Part shown: positions 30,555-41,279 of the stretch, piece after piece | How positions within the stretch are numbered: position 1 is the first letter of the stretch | How the letters are laid out: every line of letters begins with the position of its first letter | Source of the DNA: Peronospora farinosa | Lineage: Eukaryota > Oomycota > Peronosporomycetes > Peronosporales > Peronosporaceae | NCBI GenBank assembly: GCA_947646735.1 | Contig: CANTFK010000829.1 | Span: 186,001 to 250,000, forward strand | DNA: 64,000 nt | Direction of reading: 5' to 3' | The notes under the pieces: generated by a model | Seen by the model: only the letters and a program-made list of their open reading frames with translations | Told to the model about the DNA's origin: nothing | Databases searched by the model: none | Program-made: the position numbers and the translations under genes

Positions 30555-33438
30555 CTAATTTCTGTCTTGCCTCACCATTTTAGATGAGTCATTTGACTCA
30601 ATTACTTCAAACCCGTCGTCTTCAAGATCAAATTTCGTCGCCTCGTCACACTCAAGGAATGCGTGGGGTACGCCACCTTGGTTGGTAGGCATCTCGAAAA
30701 GAGCCGTCTTCAGCGCCTTGATCTCCTCTAATACTTTTCGCACGAATATACATCCATTCGGAGAGCTAACATCACTTGCTAAAGCGCGAGCGCAGCACGT
30801 CATTACATCATGAGTCTCCACTGCAGCGTCCAGGCGTGCGGCTAGCTCGACCATGTAAGACTTGGATGCTTCCTTATACCAGCGAATGGATTTGCTCTCC
30901 AGCTTCATGAGTTCGGAAAGGACTTCACGAAGGTACGAGCTTCCATGTACTTGGTCAATTGTATATAGTAAGAGATTCTTAAAGTGCGATGCACTAGATT
31001 CCGCACACACCATGTAAGACTGTAAAAATAAAAGTAGTATACGGTGAGCCAGTTTGCGCGTAGTAAACAAAAGCAAAATTTAGCATCGTTGGAAACAATA
31101 CTCACAGTCGGGAACACAACCATAAACTTATCAGCGCGCGCAAGCTTTTCCTTCTCCAGCTTCTTTACCCGCTTTTCTTCGTCGTGTTTCGAGCGTTCAG
31201 ATTGAATCGATGCCCGGTTAAGATCCTCGTAGAATTGTCGCTCCTCAATTTTTGAGATAATCCAAAGCATGCACGCATCCAGATCGTCGCCAATTTCTTT
31301 CACACTAGCTTCCGCATCTTCTTTCTTGAAACCCATATCGACCAAACGAACGATGGTAAGGCTGTGTCGAGTACGGTCCGTAACTCCGCGACGTCGAGCC
31401 TTAGCTGTCCGACAAGCGGGTTTCTTCGAAGGCGATTCCTCCAGGTCAGAGTCTGAGGTAAAAGTATAATTATCAAATACGCCCTCTGGACGACCACATC
31501 AACATAATTAGTGACCAAAATTTCATCGCGTATTCGTGCGGTAGAAGTACGCACCATTCTCCACAATGCTGTCCACCCCATCCCTTTCCTGTTGTTGTTT
31601 CGCAACCTTCTTTATCTTGCATTTTCCTTTACTGCTTGTAGTCCCAGTTGTTGATTTGGTCGTTCTCTGTCTTATACGCTTCTTGCCAGTCTTCGTGGTT
31701 GTTGGTGGTGCTGGTCTTGACACAGGTGATAATGGAACAGGCACAGATGCAACGGTAGCTATTTGAGTCGTACTTCGCACGGGTGTTAACGTCTTGCTCT
31801 TTGCTGGCCCATCTTTAGACCTCGGCACGACTTCAATTGGAGGCATAGCTGTCACTACTGCTGGTTTTGATGAATATATTGCTGGTATCTGCGTCGCACT
31901 CTTACGTGGCATTGCTCCGAGCACTGACGATACTGTTGCAGGCGCAGGCCTCACATTCTCTACAGGCCATTTTTTCAAGTTTGCTGAACTTACCCCTGAC
32001 GCTGAAAACACTTGAGGTTTTACACCAGTCGCCTTCACTTGAGAAGCTAAAGATGACTCAGATGTTGAAGATGGATTGGACACGGGCTGCAGCACGGAAT
32101 TCTCTGTAGGCGTTTTCGCAGCAACACGTGTAGCCTCGATTAAATGTAAACCTGGTGTTAAGACAGATTTTTTCGCTGCAACAGAAAAAGTTGCCGCTGA
32201 GATGAGAGCTGTCGCTTTAGGTGCAGCTTCAGGTACTCTCAATAAAGTTGTGGATACAGCAGGTGCTGGCAAGTCTTTCAATGGTGCAGCCGTGGCTGGT
32301 TTTTTATGTTCTGGACGCAAAATTCATACAACAGCTTGCATAAGTCATTATCCAGACAGCGAAAGCAATGGTCAACCAACCTCTTCCCACTTGAATACTT
32401 GCGCTGATGCTAGGGGCTTCAATCGCTTCTACGAAACGGTTTGGAGTTTTGCAGCTGGTAAATTGTTTTTCTGCTGCAGAAGAGTTGCTCACTTTTTTCG
32501 AAACACTCTTTGCCGCCGAGTCGACTGTAGTTGTCACTACGGCCACTTCTTGCGCTATCGATTGACATTGCACTGGTTTTGCTGACTGAAGTGCTGGGGC
32601 TACACTTTGGCTCTCCAGACGAGAATGACTCACACCTCTGGCTGTTTTCACACTAGCACTCGGTTCTACGTGTCCACTTTTGACAGCAGTACATATGTTC
32701 GAAGGACATACGTTATCGCGAGACTCTGAGTCCAACGAATTTGCAGCAGGCTTTGTATCAGGTCCTACGTTTTCATGCTTCGGTGCCACAACTTTCAATC
32801 CGGCCAATGCCGATCCTGGAGCTGCAATTGCCCTCCCAGATGAAACAGTAGCAAAACCTGACACCGATGATCGGATTTTTTTTCCATCACTCACTGATAG
32901 CATTGAATCACCTACTGAAGTCTTTAACGGTCCTGCACTCTCCACAACTTCTAATGTGATTCTCGCCTTTCATATCATGTAGCATCACAAAAATTATCAG
33001 TCATTAACTAGCCCACAAAGTCGTCATCATTGGCAGCCTACCTGCCCTACATTACGGAAGTAATTGGCCACTTGAGCAACAGTCAGACCAGTCATGGGCT
33101 CGTCATTAATCTGTTGCACGACATACCCTACCGCATCATTAACACCCCACAGCAAGTCATACACTCACTTAGTGTCTTGTACATAACTAAAACATCGACG
33201 AGCACCGCGATGCGCACGATCAAGACCGGAAAAAACCTTTGCGGACGCCTGCGCGATCAGCTGGAGATTTGGCGAAGACGCTAGAGACCACCGTGTACTT
33301 GGCTCCAAAAGATGACGTCTTCTGCGCGAGTGACATACCGAAACTTCGCTCACCGTCATGAAGGGTAAGTAAGACTTGAAGCTTATGGTGTGGTGCGCTG
33401 CTTGTGACTCGCGGCTCGTCACTGGAACCTGTCTTCAT
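30555..33438 (-). CDS. PDZ- and UBA-domain protein, six exons, 818 aa
   Basis: A spliced model with consistent phases: exons 33438-33237, 33127-33042, 32966-32399, 32310-31555, 31485-31106 and 31019-30555. The introns (109, 75, 88, 69 and 86 bp) all have GT...AG ends. The third donor could instead be at 32380 (70-bp intron). Exons 1-3 build an N-terminal PDZ domain: SFGMSLAQ, then AKSPADRAGVRKG, GYVVQQINDEPMTG and the closing strand RITLEVVE. A long Ser/Ala/Thr-rich low-complexity stretch of about 450 residues follows. Near the C-terminus, IVRLVDMGFKKEDA begins a UBA domain, followed by a charged coil and a helical end. Such proteins link membrane or signalling partners to ubiquitin; the specific role is unknown. 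The gene faces XRN2 across a 156-bp promoter. Confidence 0.78.
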
Positions 33439-33594
33439 TTTGATGGCACGAAGCCGTGTTGTATTTCATGTGGTGCACACTATAATCAACTGGTGTAGCC
33501 ACTCGATATTATGTCTACCACATTTGTCCATGGACCAATCGATTTGTCTCATTAATTCCCTTGCTAAAGCGCTGGGAGTCTCCTACAAAAGAGT
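33439..33594. promoter_or_regulatory. Compact bidirectional promoter between the PDZ/UBA gene and XRN2
   Basis: Only 156 bp separate the two divergent start codons (33438 minus, 33595 plus), so both promoters must overlap. I see no unambiguous TATA box or initiator element that I would stake a position on. Confidence 0.6.
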
Positions 33595-36585
33595 ATGGGC
33601 GTCCCTGCTTTCTATCGCTGGGTGCAGGAAAAGTATCCAAAATGTGTCGTTGATTGTGTCGAGAGTCGTGCCGTAGTGCTTGATGGAGAACGTCACTTTG
33701 AGCTTACAGATACGACAGGTCCGAGTCCAAACGGGTTTGAAGTGGACAATTTATACGTGGACATGAATGGTCTCATCCATCCGTGCGCTCATCCAGAGAA
33801 CGGTGAGGCTCCCAAGACCGAAGAAGAAATGTATCGACGTGTTATGAATTACGTGGATCGTCTGGTTGCTGCTGTGCGTCCACGTCGTGTCTTGTACTTG
33901 GCTATTGACGGGGTCGCTCCTCGAGCCAAAATGAATCAACAGCGAGCTCGTCGTTTCCGTTCAGCACAAGAAGCTGAACAACGTATGGAAGTGGAGAAAG
34001 AAGCACTTGAATATATGAGTGCATTGGGTCACAAAGTGCCTACGAAACAGGAGAAAGCCTGGGATTCCAACGTCATCACACCTGGTACTAAATTCATGGC
34101 CAAATTGGCCAAATATCTGCGATTTTATATCCGAGATCGAGTGAATAACAATGCAGCATGGAAGAGCATTAAGATCATTCTGTCGGATGCAGGAGTACCT
34201 GGAGAAGGAGAGCATAAATTGATGCAGTACATTCGTGTGCAACGCTCGCAGCCTGGCTATGACCCAAACCAGCATCATGTAATCCACGGTCTTGATGCTG
34301 ATCTCATTATGCTGGGACTTGCTACTCACGAAGTCAAGTTCTCCATCTTGCGTGAAGAAGTGCTTTTTGGAAAGCAAAAGTACGAGAAGGAACGTCAGAA
34401 GGAGCAGCAGATGGTGCTAGATGCCAATGGAACGACGTTGAGCAAGCGGAAACGTGGAGAGTTTGGAGAACATAACGCGGATCTAGTTGCATCGGATTTG
34501 AAGCCTCTGCAGTACCTGCACATTGCTACTTTGCGCGAGTATCTTCAGATCGAGTTTGAACCTTTGTCGCATATCCTGCCCTTTGAGTATGACTTTGAGC
34601 GCATTGTCGACGACTTTGTTTTTTTGTGTTTCTTTGTTGGTAACGATTTTTTGCCGCACCTACCGTCGCTAGATATTCGTGATGGCGCGCTGGACTTTTT
34701 GATCTTAATTTACGCAAAACTGTTGCCAGCCATGGGAGGATATCTCACTGATGGTGGTCATGTGAATCTGTCTCGCGTTGATGTGATCCTCGCTGAGGTT
34801 GGTCAAGTTGAAGACGTGATTTTTCAGCGTCGTGCGCTTAAACAGGCAGAGAACGAAAGGATACGGAAGTCTCGCTTGTCGAATGAGAAGAAGGACCAGA
34901 TTGCTGCTGCGGCAGCAAAGGACTCGGCTGTCGAGATCCTGAAAAAACGCCGTATCGATAAGGAAACTATTGCTGCGGACAAAAAATATGGCGGCTTGAC
35001 ACCAGAAGAAGCCGTAAAAGCGCGTGTGAAAGAGAGCGTCGAAAACAAATTGGAAAAGTATCGTGAGGAGGTTCAAGATGTTGTGCGTCTGGGTGAACCT
35101 GGTTGGAAGACTCGATATTACAGCGACAAGCTGAAGGCAGATGACATCGAGGTTGGTGGTGGACGTGAGCGCGTCTTCCAAGCCTATATTGAGGGCCTAT
35201 GTTGGGTGATGCGATACTACTACACAGGCTGCGCTTCGTGGCAGTGGTTTTACCCCTTCCACTATGCTCCATTCGCGTCAGATTTGCGCAACATCGACCG
35301 CTTTGAAATTACGTTCGAAGAGGGTCTCCCGTTCCACCCTTTCGAACAACTGATGGGTGTGTTCCCTGCAGATAGTGGTCACGCCATTCCGAAGCCGTAT
35401 CGGTGGTTGATGTCCGATCCAAAGTCTCCCATCATTGACTTTTACCCGAAGGATATTCCGGTTGACCCCAACGGCAAAGCAATGCCATGGTTGTGGGTAG
35501 TTCTGCTGCCATTTATCGACGAGAGTCGTTTACTAAAGGCCATGGAGGAGCCAAACCAAAAGTTGACGGAAGCCGAAAAGAAGCGAAACACACGTTTTGG
35601 CAAAGAGGTGGTATTTTTCCATTCTAAGTGCCCAGTGACCAAAAATCCACCGGCCGTGGAACTCGCAGAGGCACTAGTCGATCCTAGGTTGTCACAGTCG
35701 TTCAACGGGGTTCTCATTTACATTGAAGCGCTCTACTTCGTTATCGGCGGAGTTGTGCCGAGCCCAGAAAAGGCTCAGAGACATTTAGTGGACATTCCAA
35801 ACAACCAGTGTTACAGCTTCCAGTACCGCCTACCGCCCACGCTGCCGCATGTATCGAAGATCCTGGACGCTGCACAGTCGCCCAGCCCTGTTCTGATTAC
35901 CGAAAACGACAGACGAATTACTATTCCGTTCTTTGGCAAGGCAAACATCAACATTGTGGATTTGGCTGGTGATGCATCGAATCACACTAATGTACGCCAG
36001 AACTACATGTCGCGCCACAATGGTGGTGGTGGTCGCGGTGGATACGGAGCTCGTGGTGGATTCAGTGGTCGTGGTGGCGGTGGTCGCGGCTACGGTGGCC
36101 AGCAGGGCCACCACGGATATCAACAACAAGGAAATCAGCGCTTTGTGAACAACAACCTGAACGTGGATCGCTACGGTGGCCCTCCTCAGCAGCAGCAGTA
36201 CAACCAGTACAGCAGTAATGGCAATTGGGGTTCACAAGAGCCACGGAATAAACGTGGGCGGTACGGTGACTCATACAACCAGAACAACGGAAGCCAGTCA
36301 TACGGTCGGCCAAGCTCGGACTACCGTGGTGGCTACAACGGCAATGGCGGCCGTGGGTACCAGGGTGGCTTTAGCGGTCGAGGTGGACGTGGTGCTCCCA
36401 TTCAGTCAGCATTTGGAGGTAATTTGCAGCCAGCTCAAGCATATCCTTCGAATCACATCGGATCTGCACCACCGCCACCTCGAGGCCTTGAGGCTTTAAA
36501 GGCTGGACTACGCAACATGCATCAGCAACGCCAAAATGACCCAAACGGTCCACCCAAAAGTGATGCCAGTCGCTATGACCGCTAA
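33595..36585 (+). CDS. XRN2: 5'-3' exoribonuclease XRN2/RAT1
   Basis: A single 996-residue frame with the canonical start MGVPAFYRWVQEKYP. Conserved region 1 carries the acidic metal-binding residues (DNLYVDMNGLIHPCAH, YLAIDGVAPRAKMNQQRARRFR split over two motifs, GEGEHKLMQYIR, HGLDADLIMLGL). Conserved region 2 includes CFFVGNDFLPHLPSL and the Trp-rich CASWQWFYPFHYAPFASD. The C-terminal ~190 residues are Gly/Arg-rich RGG and Gln-rich repeats, as in many RAT1 proteins. The enzyme is nuclear and degrades uncapped RNA 5' to 3', acting in transcription termination (torpedo model), rRNA processing and surveillance. The internal signature and RGG tail favour XRN2 over cytoplasmic XRN1, which is much longer. 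No introns are needed. Confidence 0.95.
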   Translation: MGVPAFYRWVQEKYPKCVVDCVESRAVVLDGERHFELTDTTGPSPNGFEVDNLYVDMNGLIHPCAHPENGEAPKTEEEMYRRVMNYVDRLVAAVRPRRVLYLAIDGVAPRAKMNQQRARRFRSAQEAEQRMEVEKEALEYMSALGHKVPTKQEKAWDSNVITPGTKFMAKLAKYLRFYIRDRVNNNAAWKSIKIILSDAGVPGEGEHKLMQYIRVQRSQPGYDPNQHHVIHGLDADLIMLGLATHEVKFSILREEVLFGKQKYEKERQKEQQMVLDANGTTLSKRKRGEFGEHNADLVASDLKPLQYLHIATLREYLQIEFEPLSHILPFEYDFERIVDDFVFLCFFVGNDFLPHLPSLDIRDGALDFLILIYAKLLPAMGGYLTDGGHVNLSRVDVILAEVGQVEDVIFQRRALKQAENERIRKSRLSNEKKDQIAAAAAKDSAVEILKKRRIDKETIAADKKYGGLTPEEAVKARVKESVENKLEKYREEVQDVVRLGEPGWKTRYYSDKLKADDIEVGGGRERVFQAYIEGLCWVMRYYYTGCASWQWFYPFHYAPFASDLRNIDRFEITFEEGLPFHPFEQLMGVFPADSGHAIPKPYRWLMSDPKSPIIDFYPKDIPVDPNGKAMPWLWVVLLPFIDESRLLKAMEEPNQKLTEAEKKRNTRFGKEVVFFHSKCPVTKNPPAVELAEALVDPRLSQSFNGVLIYIEALYFVIGGVVPSPEKAQRHLVDIPNNQCYSFQYRLPPTLPHVSKILDAAQSPSPVLITENDRRITIPFFGKANINIVDLAGDASNHTNVRQNYMSRHNGGGGRGGYGARGGFSGRGGGGRGYGGQQGHHGYQQQGNQRFVNNNLNVDRYGGPPQQQQYNQYSSNGNWGSQEPRNKRGRYGDSYNQNNGSQSYGRPSSDYRGGYNGNGGRGYQGGFSGRGGRGAPIQSAFGGNLQPAQAYPSNHIGSAPPPPRGLEALKAGLRNMHQQRQNDPNGPPKSDASRYDR

Positions 36586-36733
36586 TGAATTTTTTCTCGC
36601 AATGCGATCGTATGGACGATAGCCTGATAGTGTAATGTCCGTGTGATGGACGTATGGAAGAAATAACAAGGAATTGTATTCTTTTGACTCAGTTTTATCG
36701 GTCTATTTACCTCAAATACCACTTCCGCTAATA

Positions 36734-37636
36734 ATGTTGTGGCATGAAGAGGAAAAGCTCGAGCCGATGCCACCGCCGCCAGCACCACAGGCGTCTCCAG
36801 ACGTACGTTTTGTATATGCTCCTCAACCAAATAAAGCTCACAATGGCTCGGATGATGACGAAGAGCTCTTGATACCGCAATCTCCTCCCATCCCACACAC
36901 TCACCCGTTGCTGACACTAAGCGATGAAAGTGCACGCAATCTCAGGTTACAACAGGAAAAAGGAGGAATGGCGATTTACAGTAGCGAAAAATTACGTCGT
37001 CATCGGTCAATTGCTACGCAAAAGCGACTAAATGCGACGTTTTTGAGCCGAGCACTGGAAGAACCTAAAGAAAATGTCAATTCTGTTGCAGCTGAGACGA
37101 GGCATTCCAGTTGTGGTCTTGCAGTGCAACTGCAGTTATCAAAAAAGGACATGAAAGAGATGCAAGTATTGACGCAATTGGATGAACAAGAGAGGATCGT
37201 TGCTGCAACCGAAGCTAGTTCGAAACGTCACGAGTTGTTGGAGACTGTTCGCCAAGAGGTGAGTGCGAGCAAGTGGAGAAACGAAAATGGAGATACTGAT
37301 CGAGGGCTGAGCAATGAAGCCAGAGAGAGTGCACTGGTGCGTGCTAGTGAGAGAAAAGTGAGAAAGCAGCTGAATGCCAAGTGGGTGCAGACGCGAGAGG
37401 ATCCTACTAATCGTCCCAAGGGACCATTGGAACGACCAGAGGAGCGGGACTTGAGAGAGACGTTGTTTCGGACTACACCAAGTGACTTGATACGGTCGGG
37501 TGTGCTCTATGATGAAGTTGACGCAGCACGTAATGTTACGTTTGGACCGATGAGCATAACTCATTTGCCTGTAATTTCGAGCGGAATTGTGGGATTGGTT
37601 GGATGTTGTTTTGAAAAGTATGATCATACAAATTGA
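36734..37636 (+). CDS. Uncharacterised Gln/Glu-rich protein
   Basis: The frame opens at 36674, but the ATG at 36734 (MLWHEEEKLEPM) gives a cleaner start, about 300 residues. I do not recognise the family. It has a proline-rich acidic N-terminal part (PPPPAPQ, DDDEELL), a basic central region (EKLRRHRS) and long charged helices, and ends with a short hydrophobic segment (SSGIVGLVGCCF). The composition suggests a cytosolic or cytoskeletal scaffold, which is a guess. It follows XRN2 by 148 bp on the same strand. Confidence 0.6.
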   Translation: MLWHEEEKLEPMPPPPAPQASPDVRFVYAPQPNKAHNGSDDDEELLIPQSPPIPHTHPLLTLSDESARNLRLQQEKGGMAIYSSEKLRRHRSIATQKRLNATFLSRALEEPKENVNSVAAETRHSSCGLAVQLQLSKKDMKEMQVLTQLDEQERIVAATEASSKRHELLETVRQEVSASKWRNENGDTDRGLSNEARESALVRASERKVRKQLNAKWVQTREDPTNRPKGPLERPEERDLRETLFRTTPSDLIRSGVLYDEVDAARNVTFGPMSITHLPVISSGIVGLVGCCFEKYDHTN

Positions 37637-37713
37637 CACGAGCGAGCTACTTTTTGTTTGCATGAAGCATTGCAAAAGGTCCTATTTGTTTTGTAACTAT
37701 TGTTCCTTAAATT

Positions 37714-38259
37714 TCAGTAGGATGGCAAGAATGCCGCAAGTTTGCGGGCATAGTCTTTCTTTTCCCTGGCAACTAGCACAACATTGAAAACAAGAAACAA
37801 AAGTACCAGGACAGCATGAGCGATTTCGAGTGGCGCCGACCATGCCACCAACAACTCGGCCAGCATTACCACCGCTTCAATTGCGACCAGCACTCCAGCA
37901 GTGTACAGCGCTTTGCCCGCCAGGTCACCAACACTTAAAATCATCAGAGCAACCAACAGTAGCAGGTCCGTCACTAGTACAAACTGCAATCATAGAAATG
38001 ATCCCCCACAAACATTAATAAACTCAACCATCGGGATACAGGTAATGAATAATCCAAACGCATGCACACCGTCTTTACAGGATTGACAGCAGGTCGAGAG
38101 GAGCTCGCATCAGTGCCACGAAGCTGGGCGGCCGGAGTGGCAGACAAATTATCCTTGTCTGGAACCGCGATGGTGTAGCTCCACACACTCAGACAGCATA
38201 ACGCCAACACCAGCGGCACATTTATCCACACTACACTCCGCACTTTATGCTGAGGCGCA
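37714..38259 (-). CDS. Small multi-pass membrane protein, two exons, start uncertain
   Basis: Exon 2 (37983-37714) and the 3' part of exon 1 are joined across a 56-bp GT-AG intron (38039-37984), keeping the frame. The product has a hydrophobic helix in exon 1 (VPLVLALCCLSVWSY) and three more in exon 2 (LLLLVALMILSV, VLVAIEAVVMLAELLVAW, AHAVLVLLFLVFNVVLVA), then a basic tail. No ATG is in frame at the 5' end. The only nearby ATG, at 38259, is in another frame, so a missing upstream exon, a frameshift or a non-ATG start is required. Function unknown. The F-box gene ends only about 20 bp upstream on the same strand. Confidence 0.5.
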
Positions 38260-38277
38260 TTATCAGATACACGTGCG

Positions 38278-38885
38278 TCAGATTATTGCATCACTTTCAG
38301 CGATTATATCCCCCACCTGCTGTAGCTTAACACGAAATATCTCTCGCTCTGCTTCGCGCAACCGTAGCTGGAGCGCATTGGTAGGGTCGTGTATATGTCG
38401 AGCATGAACCTGCAAGCAAGCAACCAACCACCTCATCAATTGCACTGTCATTTTGTACAAATTATCATCTCTTTATTAGCTCATCGCACCACTCGTCGAA
38501 GTTTTTCTTTCATCGAGAGATCATTGTCAAACTTGGTCGTCACATGTGGTAGCAGCAGTCTTGTCATATGTTGATGCAGCACCTGATCGTACTGTGTTTG
38601 CCTGTAAAGTGCACAAACACGTCAATCTCCTTGCAAACTCTTTTCCTCGGACTTCTTCATTCGTGTTTGTTTGTACCAGACTCGGTCATTTTCCAGCAGT
38701 CGATGTAGTCGGCGACAGGTGGAGCCCAAGATCACAAGATCCCGAGGCATTAAAAAGGTGGCGATTCGAGGCCAAAGTCGCCGTAGACGCTTCGAATGAA
38801 TCTTAACGCGTTTGTTGAGATTACGTTGTCGTGCGTCCCCCACCATCGACGTGCGTGGCTGATCTGTTAAACGCAGGAATTCCAT
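38278..38885 (-). pseudogene. F-box protein gene with an in-frame TGA
   Basis: The start ATG is at 38885. An F-box (RLWPRIATFLMPRDLVILGS, then CRRLHRLLENDRVWYKQ) ends in GD followed by TGA at 38622-38624. The same frame stays open for another 44 codons to 38490, where a GT-AG intron (38489-38410, 80 bp) joins it in phase to a final exon ending at 38278. TGA takes the place of a codon where a Trp (TGG) would fit the common F-box pattern. Either this is a recent nonsense mutation, a sequencing error, or the product is an 87-residue F-box-only protein. Intact F-box proteins recruit substrates to SCF ubiquitin ligases through SKP1. Confidence 0.6.
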
Positions 38886-39147
38886 AGGTTTGATACAACG
38901 AAAGAATTTGCATGTTTGGTAAAGGGTACTGTTATAGGTTAACCTGGAAACTTGATCAGCAAGTGTGATGAATTAGCGCTATAAGGTTTCATAAGAACCG
39001 ATTTAAGTATCAGGTAGGCCATTAAATGGAGGATTTTATAATATGTATCTTTCGCAATATACATTTTCTACCTGTATCCTCTTCAAGGTTGCAAGCTCAA
39101 TGTAGTTCATATTAAGTGAGAAATTAAACAGCAAATCAATTTTGCTG
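38886..39147. other. Intergenic DNA between the F-box gene and the fold-back repeat
   Basis: AT-rich, no coding motif recognised; probably contains the F-box gene promoter. Confidence 0.35.
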
Positions 39148-39265
39148 TATGTTAACAGTACCATTTGCTCTTTGAAGCCTGTTTGCGGCCTACTGCTGAT
39201 GCTATTTGCAGTATCAGCAGTAGGCCGCAAACAGGCATTAAACAACAAATGGTGCTGTTAACATA
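39148..39265. repeat. Fold-back repeat, 56-bp arms
   Basis: Arm 1 39148-39203 and arm 2 39210-39265 pair at about 50 of 56 positions around a 6-nt loop (ATTTGC). The inner 27 bp (starting GCCTGTTTGCGGCC) pair with one mismatch. Both outer ends are TATGTTAACAG-like. A MITE-type element or a small-RNA hairpin are both possible. Confidence 0.8.
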
Positions 39266-39347
39266 CTTACTTGGAGTCCGCTCACTGCTAGCAAAGGTAT
39301 AATTATAACCTCCGCATAATGATTGAAGAGCACGACGCCCAAGTAGC

Positions 39348-39608
39348 ATGATCGCTCTTCGAGCTAAAGCCAGTGTGGCGGGCGTTCGGATCGAGCGTAA
39401 GATTCGCTATGACTTTGCGAAATGGAAGGACCGAGGCCAAATGCGCTCGATACGATCGCTTTATGCGCTTGTTACCCCTCCATCAAGTGCTTCGGCTACC
39501 CCTGTAGCCGTGAGTCCACTGCAGATCTTGGCCGTAAGCTCGCCCGCTCTCATCATTACTGGTGAGAAGCAAAATTGGTCGCAAGATGATCCTAAGCGTG
39601 ATATTTGA
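39348..39608 (+). pseudogene. Fragment of a family-B antisense ORF
   Basis: The 86-codon frame (ALRAKASVAGVRIERK, later ITGEK) matches the family-B antisense ORF segment at 48870-49090 (ALRAKANVADVRLERK). It lies directly left of the B LTR at 39619, so it derives from another, older B-family copy into which the outer element was placed. Confidence 0.6.
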
Positions 39609-39618
39609 AGACGTCAAC

Positions 39619-40252
39619 TGTAGCGGAGCTGTACAGCTCTTTAGCCAGAGGAAGACTTTAGGCTGGAAGCCTCTTAGTTCTAGAGAACTAAATAGAGTTA
39701 AGGCTAAAAGCCACTTAGTTCTAAGGAACTAATTAAACGACTTAAAGTTACCCTTTCTAAGACTAGGAGAGTCTTTTAGTCAGCAAGCAATAAGCTTAAG
39801 GTTCAGAGAACCAACGCACAGAGTGCAAGAACAAGCTAGAGCTTAGAGGTTCAGAGAACCAACGCACGAAGTGCACAAGAGAACAAGTCAGAACGACTTG
39901 CGATCTTAAACTCAAAAGGAGAACTAATTTTATTTATGCTTTAAGATTTTATGAATAGTCCTACTCTAAGTACACTACACTAGATTAACTACTATAATAG
40001 TAATTATTATATGCAGACTTTGCTATTGAACGACGTATCGTCTAAACATCTGTGTATGATGTACTTAATACAGCGTTAGTGATTTATCGAATCCCAATCG
40101 ATAAGATACGGTATTACCGAATACCGTATCTTAGCGCTCATACTTAATACCTCTCTAAAGAGAAGTATAATAATGCATTATATGCAATACAAAGGAGAGT
40201 TTAAGCGTAAACTCTCGAAAAGGCGCTACAACCGTCGTGTAACCCCGTTACA
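39619..40252 (-). repeat. Family-B LTR, left (3') copy
   Basis: 634 bp from TGTAGCGGAG to CCCCGTTACA. Immediately inside, the minus strand has the polypurine tract GGTGGGGGAGGG. It differs from its partner at 59201 at several sites, including small indels, so the element is older than A2. Confidence 0.9.
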
Positions 40253-40379
40253 CCCTCCCCCACCAGACTGACGTTCCCATAGAATGTCACTCGACATCTT
40301 TCCTCGTAGAGGTAGTGCTTTAGCGAACGTTTAAAACCTCACGGTTTGTTCACGGCACATAACATGACGCTCCTGGCAC

Positions 40380-40911
40380 TGAGTCATATACTTTACGGGA
40401 CCTTATCAGAGGCGACCTTGACGAAGCGGTTGATTACGAAAGTGACACCGTCTTTGTGAGGCTCGATGGGTCCCCTTTAGCCACCCTCACAGGTGAAGAT
40501 GACACTAGTCATGCACCGAATCCATTCCCTGAACGTGGTGCTGCAGATGCGCTAACAGCGTTACGTGACCCACCTGACGTATCGTCAACGGTGACGGTTA
40601 CCAACCCACTCGACGAGCAGCAACAGCAGACCATCGACCAAGAGGAAGGCGCCAAGCGCCGGACGAAGAATATGGCGAGACTTCAGGACCACCGACAGTA
40701 CAGGTTCAAACCACCTACGGTGGAAGAACGCCTAAAGGAGGCATCTGGGCATTCCCTTTCTGGCTGGGCCATTGGGCCTGAGGCCTGTTCACCCGAGGAT
40801 GTTGCTACGCGAACGGACCTTCGACAACGATATCTGGAACCTCATATTACTACTCTTAGTCGATAATTGGCACGCCTTAACAGGCAAGTGCGCCGTGCAC
40901 CAGTTCCTCCC
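40380..40911 (+). pseudogene. Family-B antisense ORF, first part (interrupted by A2)
   Basis: Plus-strand frame opposite to B's pol direction, between the 3' LTR and the A2 insertion. It is acidic at first (DYESDTVFVRLDGSP) and then basic (GAKRRTKNMARLQDHRQYRF). No ATG is visible in frame before 40672, so the start is lost or lies elsewhere. It continues after the insertion at 48766. Confidence 0.5.
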
Positions 40912-41253
40912 TGTAATGGGCTACATTACACATATAGTATTAACACAAATAAACAATTACATATGTAGGCAGGTGCTGGGCCCGAATAGCGGGCACAGCG
41001 TGGTAATTTATTATTGGTTTATTATTGGGCCTAAAGTCCCCAATATGGACCAATGATAAATCAACCTGAAATTGTGTGGTTCCCGAAAGGCGGGAACACT
41101 GTCGTATTTATTACGACTAAAATCTTCGTAATTAGTACGAATTAAAACCAAAATAAAAATCAGAGTTAAATTTACTTAATACCTAATACTTGGGCTTGAG
41201 TCTTCCTCGAGCGCGCGTGTAAGCTAGTGACGGTACGTTCTAGCCCCGTTACA
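40912..41253 (+). repeat. Family-A LTR, 5' copy of element A2
   Basis: 342 bp from TGTAATGGGC to CCCCGTTACA, preceded by CTCCC (40907-40911) and followed by the primer-binding site TGGTAGCACTTAG at 41256. Confidence 0.95.
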
Positions 41254-41279
41254 CCTGGTAGCACTTAGTAGTCCTTCCT

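Noticed and set aside
38278..38460. Stand-alone 60-codon minus-strand gene starting MYKMTVQ
   Set aside because: Its first residues are read through an intron; the rest is the last exon of the F-box gene.
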